35,176 bases of DNA from Thiomicrorhabdus sp. (GCA_015487015.1 WFQP01000021.1:1-35176), one strand, 5' to 3'. Positions 8,963 through 19,400 are shown, counted from the first letter of the stretch. Notes: a model not told the origin generated them from the sequence alone. Translations and numbers: made by a program.

Positions 8963-9289
8963 ATGGCAGTCACATTGACGCAAGCCGCATCGGACAGAGT
9001 TAAGAAGATGCTTGAAAAACGTGGTCATGGTATTGGGTTGCGTGTGGCCACAAAGGTCAGTGGATGTGCGGGTTTTTCTTATGTAGTAGATTATGCCGAT
9101 GATATTCAAGAAGGCGATGCGGTGTTTGAGAGCTTTGGTGTTCAAGTGATTGTGGATGAAAAGAGTTTGCAAAACATTGAAGGCATGGAAATTGACTATG
9201 TTCAAGAGAGCCTTTTGAATGAAGGCTTCTCTTTCAATAACCCTAAAGTCAAAGACAGCTGTGGGTGTGGCGAGTCATTTACTGTTTAA
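8963..9289 (+). CDS. iscA: A-type Fe-S carrier protein IscA
   Basis: Carries Fe-S clusters or iron from the scaffold to apo-proteins. 108 residues; the three ligand cysteines are at 35, 100 and 102 (SGCAGFSY and SCGCGESF), one or two residues from the E. coli IscA positions, and the C terminus KDSCGCGESFTV matches IscA better than ErpA or SufA. An AAGGTGAG ribosome-binding site precedes it. It follows iscR after 53 bases and ends in a strong terminator, so no other isc gene can be in this transcript. Confidence 0.9.
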   Translation: MAVTLTQAASDRVKKMLEKRGHGIGLRVATKVSGCAGFSYVVDYADDIQEGDAVFESFGVQVIVDEKSLQNIEGMEIDYVQESLLNEGFSFNNPKVKDSCGCGESFTV

Positions 9290-9312
9290 AGATTTAAGTC
9301 GCACTTCAATTT

Positions 9313-9339
9313 AAACCCGACTTTGTGTCGGGTTTTTTT
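9313..9339 (+). terminator. Rho-independent terminator after iscA
   Basis: AAACCCGAC (9313-9321) pairs perfectly with GTCGGGTTT (9327-9335) around a five-base loop and runs into Ts. It separates the trmJ-cysE-iscR-iscA unit from ndk. Confidence 0.92.
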
Positions 9340-9405
9340 GTTTTTGTGCAGGTTTGGTGAATAGTTGTTAAAATATCCCGACTAAAATTTAAAGAGGGTA
9401 GTTAC

Positions 9406-9828
9406 GTGCAAAGAACATTCTCCATAATAAAGCCCGATGCGGTGACGAGAAATTTAATTGGTAAAATTTACCAGCGTTTTGAAGAGCATGGTTTACGTAT
9501 TGTTGCGGCTAAAATGAAGCGCTTAACGCGAGAAGAAGCCGAAGGGTTTTATGCCGAGCATAAAGGTCGTGAGTTTTATGAACCTTTGGTGGCGTATATG
9601 ATCTCTGCACCTATTATGGTTCAGGTTTTAGAAGGTGAGAATGCAATTGCCAAAAATCGTGAGATTATGGGGGTAACCGATCCTCTTAAAGCTGCGCCCA
9701 ATACCATTCGTGCCGATTTTGCAGTCTCATTACGAGAGAACTCGGTACACGGCTCGGATTCAGAAGAAAGTGCGGCACGTGAAATTGATTATTTTTTTAC
9801 CCCCTCTGAAATATGTGACAGGCCTTAA
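9406..9828 (+). CDS. ndk: Nucleoside diphosphate kinase
   Basis: Transfers the gamma phosphate of ATP to nucleoside diphosphates through a phospho-histidine, balancing nucleotide pools. His115 lies in the signature NSVHGSDS. The 140-residue length and N terminus [11 protein letters not shown] are standard. It begins at GTG 9406 behind AGAGGG, and its stop shares one base with the rlmN start (TAATG). First gene of the ndk-rlmN-rodZ-hisS run after the iscA terminator. Confidence 0.97.
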   Translation: MQRTFSIIKPDAVTRNLIGKIYQRFEEHGLRIVAAKMKRLTREEAEGFYAEHKGREFYEPLVAYMISAPIMVQVLEGENAIAKNREIMGVTDPLKAAPNTIRADFAVSLRENSVHGSDSEESAAREIDYFFTPSEICDRP

Positions 9829-10979
9829 TGGAATTGACGGATAACGTAGCACCTAAAAAAACTTCCCCCCCGGCTGAATCTTGCGAAAAAGTGGATTTAT
9901 TAGGGATGGATCGTGAGATGATGGCGGCTTATTTTGTTGAAATCGGTGAGAAGCCCTTTCGTGCCACTCAGGTGATGAAGTGGATTCATCAAATGGGGGT
10001 AAGTGATTTTGATGAGATGACGAACTTAAGCAAAGCGCTGCGTGATAAATTAAAGCCGCTTGCGCACATTCGTACGCCTAAAATTATCGCGGAACAGTAC
10101 TCTGAAGACGGCACGATTAAATGGCTGTTAGAAGTGGATCAAAAAAATGCGGTTGAGGCAGTTTTTATACCGGAAAAAAACCGTGGAACGCTCTGTATAT
10201 CCTCTCAAGTAGGGTGTGCGTTGGAGTGCAGTTTTTGCTCGACCGGACAGCAAGGATTTAACCGTAATTTAGAAAACTGGGAAATTACGGCTCAAATGTG
10301 GGTCGCAAACAAAGCATTAGGCTGTAAACCCAAAGAGGAGCGGCGTATTTCCAATGTGGTCTTTATGGGCATGGGCGAACCTTTATTAAATGTGACGCAT
10401 ACTTTTCCTGTGGCGCGCATCTTAATGGATGATTTTGCTTACGGTTTGTCAAAGCGTCGAGTGACGATTAGTACGGCTGGCGTGGTACCTGCGATAGATA
10501 AAATTAAAGCAGAGGTGGATGTGAGTTTAGCCATCTCGTTGCATGCACCCAATAATGCATTGCGTGATGAGCTGGTTCCTATTAATAAAAAGTATCCACT
10601 TGAGGTTTTGATTCCCAGCTTGTATCGCTACGTTGAAGGTGGCCACAGTAAAAAACATGTCACGATTGAGTATGTAATGCTTGACCAGGTCAATGACCGT
10701 ATTGAGCATGCGCACGAACTGGTTGCTTTATTGGGTGAGTTAGCCTGTAAGGTCAATTTGATTCCATTTAATCCGTTTCCAAATACGGATTATAAGCGCT
10801 CTTCGAATAATGCCATTCATCGCTTTAGAGCGATACTTGAAGAGGGGGGGCTAAATGTGACGGTTCGTAAAACGCGCGGTGAAGATATTGATGCTGCATG
10901 TGGTCAGTTAGCTGGAAAAGTATCTGATCGAACCAAGCGGACGGTGCATCGAGTCGAGTTTGATTTAGGTTTGTCGTAA
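9828..10979 (+). CDS. rlmN: Dual-specificity 23S rRNA A2503 / tRNA A37 methyltransferase
   Basis: Radical-SAM enzyme that makes 2-methyladenosine at 23S rRNA A2503 and tRNA A37. The cluster motif CALECSFC gives Cys130, Cys134 and Cys137; Cys358 in DAACGQLAG is the methyl-carrying cysteine. [10 protein letters not shown] and SLHAPNN are typical of the family. The 383-residue length is normal. Two homopolymer tracts lie inside: C7 (9865-9871) in the poorly conserved N-terminal tail, giving Ser-Pro-Pro, and G7 (10844-10850), giving Glu-Gly-Gly. Slippage in the first would destroy the protein early. Confidence 0.97.
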   Translation: MELTDNVAPKKTSPPAESCEKVDLLGMDREMMAAYFVEIGEKPFRATQVMKWIHQMGVSDFDEMTNLSKALRDKLKPLAHIRTPKIIAEQYSEDGTIKWLLEVDQKNAVEAVFIPEKNRGTLCISSQVGCALECSFCSTGQQGFNRNLENWEITAQMWVANKALGCKPKEERRISNVVFMGMGEPLLNVTHTFPVARILMDDFAYGLSKRRVTISTAGVVPAIDKIKAEVDVSLAISLHAPNNALRDELVPINKKYPLEVLIPSLYRYVEGGHSKKHVTIEYVMLDQVNDRIEHAHELVALLGELACKVNLIPFNPFPNTDYKRSSNNAIHRFRAILEEGGLNVTVRKTRGEDIDAACGQLAGKVSDRTKRTVHRVEFDLGLS

Positions 10980-11015
10980 CGACTGCCGAGAGTAGTCAAT
11001 ATGTAAAAGGGGGCG

Positions 11016-11429
11016 ATGATGGAAGAGAATACGTTAGAGGAAAGTACCTCTTTAAATGCATTGTTGTCCAGTACTCGTGAAGCACAAGGATTGAGTTTAG
11101 AGCAGGTTTCTAAACGCTTAAACTTATCCTTGGAGCAATTAGAGAACCTTGAAAAAGATGGGTTAGAGCCAGAAGATTTAAGCACTTTTGAACGTGGGTA
11201 TGTGCGTAACTATGCTCGTTTATTGGGTATTGAAGAAGCCTTGATTGATGATTATTTTGCAAGCTGCCATCATCGGTACAGTGCCTTGCATTCGGTTAAA
11301 AAGTACAGCTGCTCTACCCATAGGCCTTTGCTAGGGCGTTCAATTATTAAATGGGTAGTGGCTTTCGTATTGGTTGGGTTGGTTGTTGTGTTGATTGGTT
11401 CCGAGTTTTCCCATTTACTGGGTGACTAA
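11016..11429 (+). CDS. rodZ: Short RodZ-like HTH membrane protein
   Basis: 137-residue protein with an N-terminal helix-turn-helix (about 13-73: LLSSTREAQGLSLEQVSKRL, then FERGYVRNYARLLG) of the RodZ type, a Cys/His/basic linker, and one membrane helix at about 110-130. RodZ normally links MreB to the cell wall machinery, with the HTH in the cytoplasm and a large C-terminal beta domain in the periplasm. Here only about seven residues follow the helix, so the periplasmic domain is missing. Position between rlmN and hisS is where rodZ sits in E. coli. No frameshift that would restore a longer product was seen. The RodZ origin is good; the function of the short form is uncertain. Confidence 0.78.
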   Translation: MMEENTLEESTSLNALLSSTREAQGLSLEQVSKRLNLSLEQLENLEKDGLEPEDLSTFERGYVRNYARLLGIEEALIDDYFASCHHRYSALHSVKKYSCSTHRPLLGRSIIKWVVAFVLVGLVVVLIGSEFSHLLGD

Positions 11430-11523
11430 AAAGTCGGATGTTAAGGTTAAGGCCTGTTTTATGAACATTAAATGTTAAGAAAGTGTCTGAAAAGTTACAC
11501 GTAAAGAAGAGTAAAAAAGAGTT

Positions 11524-12798
11524 ATGGTACAAAAAATTTCTGCCGTGAGAGGCATGAACGACATCCACGGAGAGAGTGCCGATGCGTTTGATTATTTAGT
11601 CACTACCGCGGAATCAACGTTTAAACAGTACGGTTATCGCTCGATTCGTTTGCCTATTGTTGAAAAAACAGAACTGTTTTGTCGTTCAATTGGTGAAGTA
11701 ACAGACATTGTTGAAAAAGAGATGTATACGTTTGGGGATCGCAATAACGAAAGCTTAACTTTACGACCAGAAGGAACGGCAGGGTGTGTTAGAGCCGTGG
11801 TGCAAGGTGGCTTAGCGTATAATCAAATTCAAAAATTGTTTTATACTGGCCCAATGTTTCGTTATGAGCGCCCTCAAAAAGGGCGTTATCGTCAGTTTCA
11901 CCAAATTGGTGTGGAGGTCTTTGGCTTGGCCACCCCTGATGTGGATGCGGAGCTGATTGTATTAACCGCTCGCTTATGGGAAAAACTAGGGCTAGAGAAT
12001 TTAGAGTTACAAATTAATTCACTAGGCAGCCAAGAGGCTAGAGTGGCTTACCGTGAAAAATTGATCGCTTATTTAACGGATTATAAAGATCAGTTGGATG
12101 AAGACAGTTTGAGACGATTGGACTCGAACCCTCTTAGAATTTTAGACACTAAAAATCCAGCGATGAAAGAGATTGTTGCAGGTGCGCCTAAATTGATTGA
12201 GCATTTAGATGCGGAATCGATAGAACATTTTGAGCAACTGAAAGCGCACCTAGATGACTTAGGGATTGCCTATGTGATTAACCCAAATTTAGTGAGAGGG
12301 TTGGATTATTATAATCGAACCGTTTTTGAATGGGTGACAACGGAATTAGGGGCGCAAGGGACGGTGTGTGCTGGCGGACGTTATGATGGTTTAGTTGAAC
12401 AAATTGGTGGCAAAGCCACGCCAGCAGTTGGCTTTGCAATGGGCATTGAGCGATTAACGGCCTTATTGATGGATCATCATAAAGTACCTGTGCTTGCACA
12501 ACCCGATATTTATGTGGTGTTAGTGGGGGACAATGTTCAACGACCCGGTTTGAAGCTGTCTGAAACCATTCGCCAAGCCTTACCTCATGTAAATGTTCAG
12601 ATGAACTGTGGGGGGGGCAGTTTTAAAAGTCAGTTTAAAAAGGCTGACCGCTCGGGTGCTCGTTATGCGGTAGTGTTAGGAGAGCAAGAGGTTAATGACC
12701 AAGTGGTGTCGATTAAACCACTTAGGGAAACCACTGAGCAAGTGAGTGTAAGCTGGGCTGAATTGACAGAACACTTGGTCGTATTGCTTAAAAATTAG
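11524..12798 (+). CDS. hisS: Histidyl-tRNA synthetase
   Basis: Class II synthetase charging tRNA-His. Motif 2 region [26 protein letters not shown], the histidine-binding loops [15 protein letters not shown] and [14 protein letters not shown], and motif 3 GFAMGIERL are all intact. The anticodon-binding domain occupies about 325-424. The 424-residue length equals E. coli HisRS. A G8 tract (12610-12617) encodes three glycines in CGGGSFK of the anticodon domain. Start ATG 11524 after AAAAAAGAG. ispG, which precedes hisS in E. coli, is not here. Confidence 0.98.
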   Translation: MVQKISAVRGMNDIHGESADAFDYLVTTAESTFKQYGYRSIRLPIVEKTELFCRSIGEVTDIVEKEMYTFGDRNNESLTLRPEGTAGCVRAVVQGGLAYNQIQKLFYTGPMFRYERPQKGRYRQFHQIGVEVFGLATPDVDAELIVLTARLWEKLGLENLELQINSLGSQEARVAYREKLIAYLTDYKDQLDEDSLRRLDSNPLRILDTKNPAMKEIVAGAPKLIEHLDAESIEHFEQLKAHLDDLGIAYVINPNLVRGLDYYNRTVFEWVTTELGAQGTVCAGGRYDGLVEQIGGKATPAVGFAMGIERLTALLMDHHKVPVLAQPDIYVVLVGDNVQRPGLKLSETIRQALPHVNVQMNCGGGSFKSQFKKADRSGARYAVVLGEQEVNDQVVSIKPLRETTEQVSVSWAELTEHLVVLLKN

Positions 12799-12817
12799 TT
12801 CTATTTTTTATAACACT

Positions 12818-12857
12818 CAAGCCCTCTGATAAAAAGTTTTTTTTGTCAGAGGGCTTG
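12818..12857. other. Long hairpin/near-palindrome between hisS and yfgM
   Basis: CAAGCCCTCTGA (12818-12829) is the exact inverse complement of TCAGAGGGCTTG (12846-12857), and inside them AAAAA and TTTTT continue the pairing, giving a nearly 40-base palindrome. No T run follows on the plus strand, so it is not a standard terminator. It may be an RNase III or mRNA-stability element, or a weak terminator. Confidence 0.75.
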
Positions 12858-12889
12858 GGTAATACAGTTAAATAAAAGGATTTAGCGTT

Positions 12890-13531
12890 ATGAGTCGTTA
12901 CGAAACAGAAGATGAGCAAGTTGAAGCCATTAAAAGTTGGTGGAAGAAGAATGGTACCCAGTTATTAACGTTAATACTTGTGGGCGTGATCGCCATTTCG
13001 GGTTGGCGTTATTGGACGAATGCTCAGTATGTGGATTCGGCGAATGCTTCTTCGTTATTTGAGGTATTGCAAGCTAATATGCAACGAGGTTCGTTTGGTG
13101 AAGTGTCTCGTGAAGCACTGAAACTGATTCAAGAGCAACCAGACAGCCCTTATGCTGTTGGCGCGGCAATGATGTACGCTAAGTACAGCTTGGATAAGGG
13201 CGAAATGGCAGAGGCGTTAACCCATTACACATGGATTGCTGAGAATGCTAAAGATGCACAGTTGAGAAATATAGCGTACATTAATTTAGCTCGAATTCAA
13301 ATGGATTTACAGCAGTTTGATGACGCTCAAAAACAATTAGCATTTTTGACAAAAGCGAACTTAAAAGGGGCTGAAAAATCTGTATTAGATTATGTTTCGG
13401 GGTTATTGGCCATTGCTCAAGAGAACCCTGAAGAGGCGCGACTTTCTTTTAAACGTGTGGTTGAAAACAAAAAGACAGAAAGCAATTTATTAGGCTTGGC
13501 TCAAGTTCAGCTGGATGATTTAACTCATTAA
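12890..13531 (+). CDS. yfgM: YfgM-family ancillary SecYEG/periplasmic chaperone protein
   Basis: 213-residue inner-membrane protein with a short cytoplasmic N terminus (YETEDEQVEAIKSWWKKNG, very like E. coli YfgM), one membrane helix at about 23-41, and a periplasmic TPR-type domain. In E. coli YfgM associates with PpiD and the SecYEG translocon and helps hand over secreted proteins. AAGGA lies ten bases before the ATG. Placement hisS-yfgM-bamB-der is conserved with E. coli, which supports the assignment. Confidence 0.9.
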   Translation: MSRYETEDEQVEAIKSWWKKNGTQLLTLILVGVIAISGWRYWTNAQYVDSANASSLFEVLQANMQRGSFGEVSREALKLIQEQPDSPYAVGAAMMYAKYSLDKGEMAEALTHYTWIAENAKDAQLRNIAYINLARIQMDLQQFDDAQKQLAFLTKANLKGAEKSVLDYVSGLLAIAQENPEEARLSFKRVVENKKTESNLLGLAQVQLDDLTH

Positions 13532-13627
13532 TTTATTTGTGAGAAACACCAGTGAATAGCGAGCTGTTTCCTGTTTTTTTCGAGTAAAGGTTTTAACTAA
13601 CTCCACTTTATAGGTTTATGTAAAAGA

Positions 13628-14866
13628 ATGAAAATGCGTTTTATTTTGGCTGGGTTAGTCGTTTTCACCTTATTGGCTGGATGCTCGACATCTCCAATAG
13701 AGAGAGAGCCGACAGTGCTTGCACCTCTCGATAGTTTCTATTCGCTTAAGAAAAATTGGCAAGTTGAAACAGAGATGATGCCTAATAGAGATTCGGAGGG
13801 ACTCTTTTTTGCCGAAGATGACACTTATCTTTATACAGCCACCGCTACGGGATTTTTAGTAGCCTTAAAAAAAGAGGATACGTCTCGTTGGAAAGACCAA
13901 GTGGCATGGCAAGTAAAGTTTGCCTCGGAAGTGGTTTCAGGCCCAGCTAAATACGGCCATCAACTAGTTCTTGGAACAGCTAAAGGATTATTGATTTCGT
14001 TATCTGCCGCGAATGCTCAAATAAAATGGCAAACTCAGTTATCCAGTGAAGTGATGAGCTACCCTGTGATTGGGCAGCAACGCATTTTTACTCGAACCGT
14101 GGATGGTAAGTTGTATGCGGTTGACTTTAATACGGGTGAGGTCGTTTGGATTGTTGAGCATGAAATGCCAAAGCTTTCTCTTCGAGGCTCTCCTGCTGTG
14201 TTATACAGCGAAGAGGTACTGTATGTGGCTTGGGAGAGTGGAACGATTCAAGCACTTTCGGCAAGCTCTGGTACTTTGTTGTGGGAAACAAAAATTGCGA
14301 CACCTAAAGGACGTACAGACCTTGAGCGCATTGTAGATATTCAGGCCAGTTTGGTGATGAAAGAGGGGCGCTTAATCGCCTTGGGTTATCATGGAAAGTT
14401 GGTTGCACTCAACCCTTTGAGTGGTAAGCCCTTTTTTGAAAAGCCACTTTCAGGTTACCGAGATTTTGTGGTAGACAGTGATCGAATTTATGTGGTTGAT
14501 GATACCGATGTTCTGTATGCTTTTGATCTCTTTAGTGGTGCGATTTTATGGTCTCAAACAGCCCTTAAAGACCGTCAAGTTGCAGATTTAATGTTTTATC
14601 AAGATGAGTTATTAGTCTCGGATGGCTGGGGATACTTGCACTGGATTAATCGAGTGCAAGGAACGGAGACGGCTCGCGTAAAGTACAGTAATGAATATGG
14701 TGATGGTAACCAAATTTTACGACTCAAAGTGGATGGTAAACAATTGACACTATTGGATGATGAAGGCACGATTACTCAGTATAAGGTTGAGCCATCCAAT
14801 TTAACTCTTTTTAAAGAAGCGCACCCAGCCTCATCTGGGACAGGCTTCTTTGATTTTATTTTTTAA
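13628..14866 (+). CDS. bamB: Outer membrane assembly lipoprotein BamB
   Basis: Lipoprotein subunit of the BAM complex that inserts beta-barrel proteins in the outer membrane. The signal peptide ends in the lipobox LLAGC with Cys19 as the lipid site. The rest is an eight-bladed PQQ-type propeller; blade signatures such as GKLYAVDFNTGEVVW and GTIQALSASSGTLLWE recur. The 412-residue length is a little over the E. coli 392. ATG 13634 is an alternative start that keeps the signal. It works in the same pathway as BepA at the other end of the window. Confidence 0.93.
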   Translation: MKMRFILAGLVVFTLLAGCSTSPIEREPTVLAPLDSFYSLKKNWQVETEMMPNRDSEGLFFAEDDTYLYTATATGFLVALKKEDTSRWKDQVAWQVKFASEVVSGPAKYGHQLVLGTAKGLLISLSAANAQIKWQTQLSSEVMSYPVIGQQRIFTRTVDGKLYAVDFNTGEVVWIVEHEMPKLSLRGSPAVLYSEEVLYVAWESGTIQALSASSGTLLWETKIATPKGRTDLERIVDIQASLVMKEGRLIALGYHGKLVALNPLSGKPFFEKPLSGYRDFVVDSDRIYVVDDTDVLYAFDLFSGAILWSQTALKDRQVADLMFYQDELLVSDGWGYLHWINRVQGTETARVKYSNEYGDGNQILRLKVDGKQLTLLDDEGTITQYKVEPSNLTLFKEAHPASSGTGFFDFIF

Positions 14867-14894
14867 ACTCCGATAATCATAGGTAACCCTAACC

Positions 14895-16316
14895 GTGAGT
14901 AAACCCGTTATTGCTTTAGTTGGTCGACCGAATGTCGGTAAGTCCACATTATTTAATCGTTTAACCCGATCTCGAGATGCCATTGTGGCCGATTTTCCGG
15001 GGTTAACACGAGATCGTCAGTATGGTACTGGTAGGCTTGGAAAACACCCTTATATTGTGGTAGATACCGGTGGTTTGAGTGGCGAAGATGAAGGGGTTGA
15101 TCCCTTAATGGCTGGCCAAGTAAGATCCGCTTTAGAAGAGGCGGATGCTGTGTTATTTTTGGTGGATGGGCGTCAAGGGCTCGTGCCTGCAGATGAACAA
15201 ATTGCCAACTACATTCGCTTATTCGACAAGCCTGTTCAAGTGGTCGTCAATAAAGCAGAGGGCTTTGACCATGATGTGGCCACCTCCGATTTCTTTCAAT
15301 TAGGCTTAGGTAAGCCCTTAGCGATCTCTTCGGCACACGGAGACAATGTAGCCGATTGTATTGATAAAGTATTAGCGGAATTACCTCAGGCTGAAGAGTC
15401 GGACGAAACAGATTTAGACGATCACCCTGGTATTCGAGTCGCCGTTATTGGTCGCCCTAATGTTGGAAAATCTACATTAATTAATCGAATGATTGGTGAA
15501 GAACGAGTGGTGGCATTTGATCTACCCGGTACCACACGAGACAGTATTTTTGTACCATTTGAACGCGATGGGCAGGAGTACACCTTAATTGATACAGCGG
15601 GTGTTCGTCGTCGTAAAAATATTAGCGAAAAAGTTGAAAAATTTAGTATTGTAAAAGCCATTGAAGCGATGGGTGATTCGCATGTGGTGATTTTGGTTAT
15701 TGATGGTTCGGAAGGATTAACCGATCAAGATTTAACTCTGCTTGGTTTAGCCATTGAGTCTGGACGAGGCTTGGTTCTGGCGGTCAATAAGTGGGATAAC
15801 TTGGATGCGGATCAACGCCAAAAAGTAAAACATGAACTCAGTTTTAGACTCTCTTTTGCTGATTATGCAAAACAACATCTGATTTCTGCTCTGCATGGTA
15901 CTGGGGTGGGGGATCTATTTAAAACGGTTAATGCGGTACATTTAGCGGCTTTTAAACGCGTCTCTACCTCCGACTTAAATCGTGTTTTAGAGCAGGCCGT
16001 CTTGGATCATCAACCCCCGCTTATTTCGGGGCGCCGTGTGAAATTACGTTATGCTCATTTAGGGGGATTAAATCCACCGAGAGTGATTATTCACGGTAAT
16101 CAAGTGGATAAATTACCGCAGGCTTATGTTCGATATTTAATGAATGTCTTTCGTAAAGCATTTAAATGGGTTGGAACACCTGTTACGGTGGAGTTTAAAA
16201 CCACAGTAAACCCATTTGAAGGTCGAAAAAATAAACAGTTACATCGTAAAAAAAGAGGCGATGACGACACTAAATTTAAAGCGAAGAAAAAGAAAAAACA
16301 AGCAAATCGTCGTTAG
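14895..16316 (+). CDS. der: Ribosome biogenesis GTPase Der (EngA)
   Basis: Tandem-GTPase factor for 50S subunit maturation. First G domain: GRPNVGKSTLFNRL (10-23), DFPGLTRD, DTGGL, and NKAE as the G4 element; second: GRPNVGKSTLINRM, DLPGTTRD, DTAGVRRR, NKWD. A KH-like domain follows from about 355, ending in a lysine-rich tail. It starts at GTG 14895, 28 bases after bamB. The length of 473 is typical. The G4 of the first domain ends in Glu rather than the textbook Asp. A poly-C/poly-G inverted repeat follows the stop. Confidence 0.97.
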   Translation: MSKPVIALVGRPNVGKSTLFNRLTRSRDAIVADFPGLTRDRQYGTGRLGKHPYIVVDTGGLSGEDEGVDPLMAGQVRSALEEADAVLFLVDGRQGLVPADEQIANYIRLFDKPVQVVVNKAEGFDHDVATSDFFQLGLGKPLAISSAHGDNVADCIDKVLAELPQAEESDETDLDDHPGIRVAVIGRPNVGKSTLINRMIGEERVVAFDLPGTTRDSIFVPFERDGQEYTLIDTAGVRRRKNISEKVEKFSIVKAIEAMGDSHVVILVIDGSEGLTDQDLTLLGLAIESGRGLVLAVNKWDNLDADQRQKVKHELSFRLSFADYAKQHLISALHGTGVGDLFKTVNAVHLAAFKRVSTSDLNRVLEQAVLDHQPPLISGRRVKLRYAHLGGLNPPRVIIHGNQVDKLPQAYVRYLMNVFRKAFKWVGTPVTVEFKTTVNPFEGRKNKQLHRKKRGDDDTKFKAKKKKKQANRR

Positions 16317-16327
16317 TTTCTAGACTC

Positions 16328-16409
16328 ATTTCCCCCCCCTTTTTTGTTAAGATCATTTTCTTAGGGGGGGGGAAATATTAATTAAATTTTTAAAATTAAA
16401 TTTCCCCCC
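16328..16409. repeat. Inverted poly-C/poly-G element with a second C arm
   Basis: ATTTCCCCCCCC (16328-16339) is the exact inverse complement of GGGGGGGGAAAT (16365-16376). A further ATTTCCCCCC (16400-16409) can pair with the same G arm (GGGGGGAAAT, 16367-16376). So two mutually exclusive hairpins are possible between der and the next gene. The first C arm is followed by six Ts. It could end der transcription on folding, or switch expression of the downstream dehydrogenase; neither role is shown. Confidence 0.8.
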
Positions 16410-16436
16410 TCTTGTTATAAAAAATTTAGGTCAATC

Positions 16437-19400
16437 ATGAACCAGAATCCAATAAAACGTATTCGAGAAATCCCTTATAACTACACCTCTTTTTCAGATA
16501 AAGAGATTGTGTTGCGCTTTTTAGGGGATTCTTGTTGGCAGGTGATTCAATCTTTACGTGAGTCGCGTAATACAGGGCGTTCTGCCAGAATGATTTTTGA
16601 GGTGTTAGGGGATATGTGGGTGATTTCACGCAACCCATACATTCAAAATGATTTAATCGAGAACCCTAAACGACGTAAGGCTCTGATTGAGGCGTTGAAC
16701 CATCGCTTAAAAGAAGTTGAAAAACGTTTAAATGGTAATGAAGTAGCGGCAAAACTGTTGAACTCTGTGCGTGATGCGGTGGATCTGTTTTCAGCATGGT
16801 TTCCTGAACAAGTTAAGGTCAGAGCGAAGGTTAAAAAGCGCTTTAAGAAAATCAGTCGTGAAGACAATATTGATTTTAGTGGCTTGGCACGTGTGTCTCA
16901 TGCAACGGATGCGACGGATTGGCGTGTTGAGTTGCCTCTAGTGGTATTAACTCCCGATACTGAGCAAGAAGTGATTGAGATGGTTCAAGCGTGTATTGAT
17001 CTTGAGTTGACAATAATTCCTCGTGGTGGGGGGACGGGCTATACTGGTGGTGCAATTCCATTACATCAAATGACAGCAGTGATTAATACTGAAAAGCTTG
17101 AATACTTAGGGTTGGTTGAACAGGTTGAGTTGCCACAAATAGGTAAGGTCGCTACAGTCAAAACAGGAGCGGGTGTGGTCACACGTCGCGTCTCTGAACA
17201 GGCTGAACGAGCGGGTTACGTCTTTGCTGTTGATCCAACATCTCAAGATGCTTCCACCATTGGGGGAAATATCTCCATGAATGCGGGGGGAAAAAAAGCG
17301 GTTCTTTGGGGAACAACGCTGGATAACCTTGCCTCTTGGAGAATGGTGACGCCTGATGCACAGTGGCTTGAAGTTGAACGTGTAAACCATAATTTAGGAA
17401 AGTTGCAGGATCAAAAAACCGTTATTTTTGATATTCGCCGTTTTGAAAAGCAGGGTAAAAACCAAATTGGTGAAACTCAGCGTTTAGAAATTCCGGGTTC
17501 AGCTTTTCGACAAGCAGGACTGGGAAAAGATGTTACGGATAAATTTTTAAGTGGTTTACCGGGAATTCAAAAAGAGGGTTGTGATGGCTTAATCACCTCA
17601 AGTCGTTTTATTGTGCATCGTATGCCAAGTCATACTCGTACGGTCTGTCTTGAGTTTTTTGGAACCGATTTGAGTTTGGCTGTTCCCGCCATTGAAGAGA
17701 TTATTGACTACGTTGAATCCAAGAAAAAAGAGGGCATTTTACTCGCAGGCTTAGAGCACTTAGATGACCGTTATATTCGTGCTGTAAAATATAACACCAA
17801 AGCCAACCGCAAAGAGCTGCCTAAAATGATTTTATTGGCGGATATTTGTGGTGAAAATGGTTTTGAAGTAGCGAAAACGTGTACCGATATTGTTGAATTA
17901 GCCAACCAGCGAGATGCAGAAGGATTTATTGCGGTGTCCAGTGATGCGCGTAAACGTTTCTGGTTAGACCGTTCTCGTACGGCGGCCATTTCGGCACATA
18001 CGAATGCATTTAAAATTAATGAAGATGTCGTCATTCCGTTAAAAAACTTGAATGAGTATAATCGTGAAATTGAAAAAATTAATATTGAGATGTCGATTAA
18101 AAATAAACTCGATATTTTAACGGCGTATGAAGCCTATTTTTCGGGCGATATTCCAGAGTTTAATCAAGAAGATGATTTTGAAGATGCACAGGGTCCAACC
18201 GCTTTTTTCAAGGATAAGGTGGTCTCTACATTAACCTATTTACAAACGATTCGAACACGTTGGACGACATTGCTTACCAATTTAGATCAGCCAGCTGTAG
18301 ATTTTTTAACGTTTATTCCTGAAGCTGATCCAGATGCGATTCAGGCCGAATACAGCATTTTAACGTTGTTTTTAAGAAGAGAGATATTGGTTTCATCGCG
18401 TCAAGAGGTTAAGCAGTTTATGCACGACACCTTTATGGGGCATGATTTTGAACCAATGTTGGCACGCTTGGATGAATTACATGCTGAATTACGCAGTGCA
18501 CGCTTGTTTGTAGCACTTCATATGCACGCAGGGGATGGTAATATTCACACTAATATTCCCGTACATTCTGGCAACTATGAGATGGTGCACTTGGCCGAAA
18601 CCTTGGTGGATCGTATTATGAAAATTGCCAAGCGTTTAGGTGGGGTTATTTCGGGTGAGCATGGGATTGGTTTGACCAAGTACCAGTACTTGGATGAGGA
18701 TAAGGTTGAACGCTTTGTTGAGTATAAAAATAAAGTGGATCCAAACGGGGTATTTAACAAAGGTAAGTTGATGCCCGGTTCCAGCTTGGATAATGCTTAC
18801 ACACCTTCGTTGAGCTTGGTGAACCAAGAAGCGATTATCTTAGAAGCCAGTGAACTGGATGAGTTGAATAACGACATTAAAGATTGTTTACGATGTGGTA
18901 AATGTAAGCCTGTCTGCCAAACGCATATTCCAAGGGCAAATTTATTGTACTCCCCTCGTAATAAAATTTTAGCAACGGGACAGGTGATTGAAGCCTTTTT
19001 ATACGAAGAGCAAACACGCCGAGGTATCTCGTTGCAACACTTTGAAGCGATGAATGATGTCGCCGATCATTGCACCACGTGTCATAAGTGTGAAGCCCCT
19101 TGTCCTGTGGACATTGATTTTGGTGATGTATCGATTCGGATGAAAAATATTTTGACCAATATGGGGCAAAAACGTTCATCGATTATGATTAAGTTGGCGC
19201 TATTCTTCTTAAATGCCAAAAATCCCGCTGTTATTAAAGTACTTAGAAAAACCATGATTGGTTGGAGTGCGAGCGGCATTACCTTAGCGCATAAGGTTGC
19301 AAAAATGTTAGGGCTGCTCGGTAGAGTGTCGGACATTCCACCTAAATCATCTAAAATTGCACCGGTGCAACAGCAAGTCATTAACTTTGTTCGTAAACCA

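Noticed and set aside
13544-13590. Possible terminator between yfgM and bamB (GAAACA / TGTTTC followed by Ts)
   Set aside because: The stem is only six weak pairs with a 16-base loop; not convincing.
14895-16316. Der first G domain has NKAE instead of NKxD, as if guanine specificity were lost
   Set aside because: Glu at this place is common in the first G domain of proteobacterial Der and the rest of the domain is intact.
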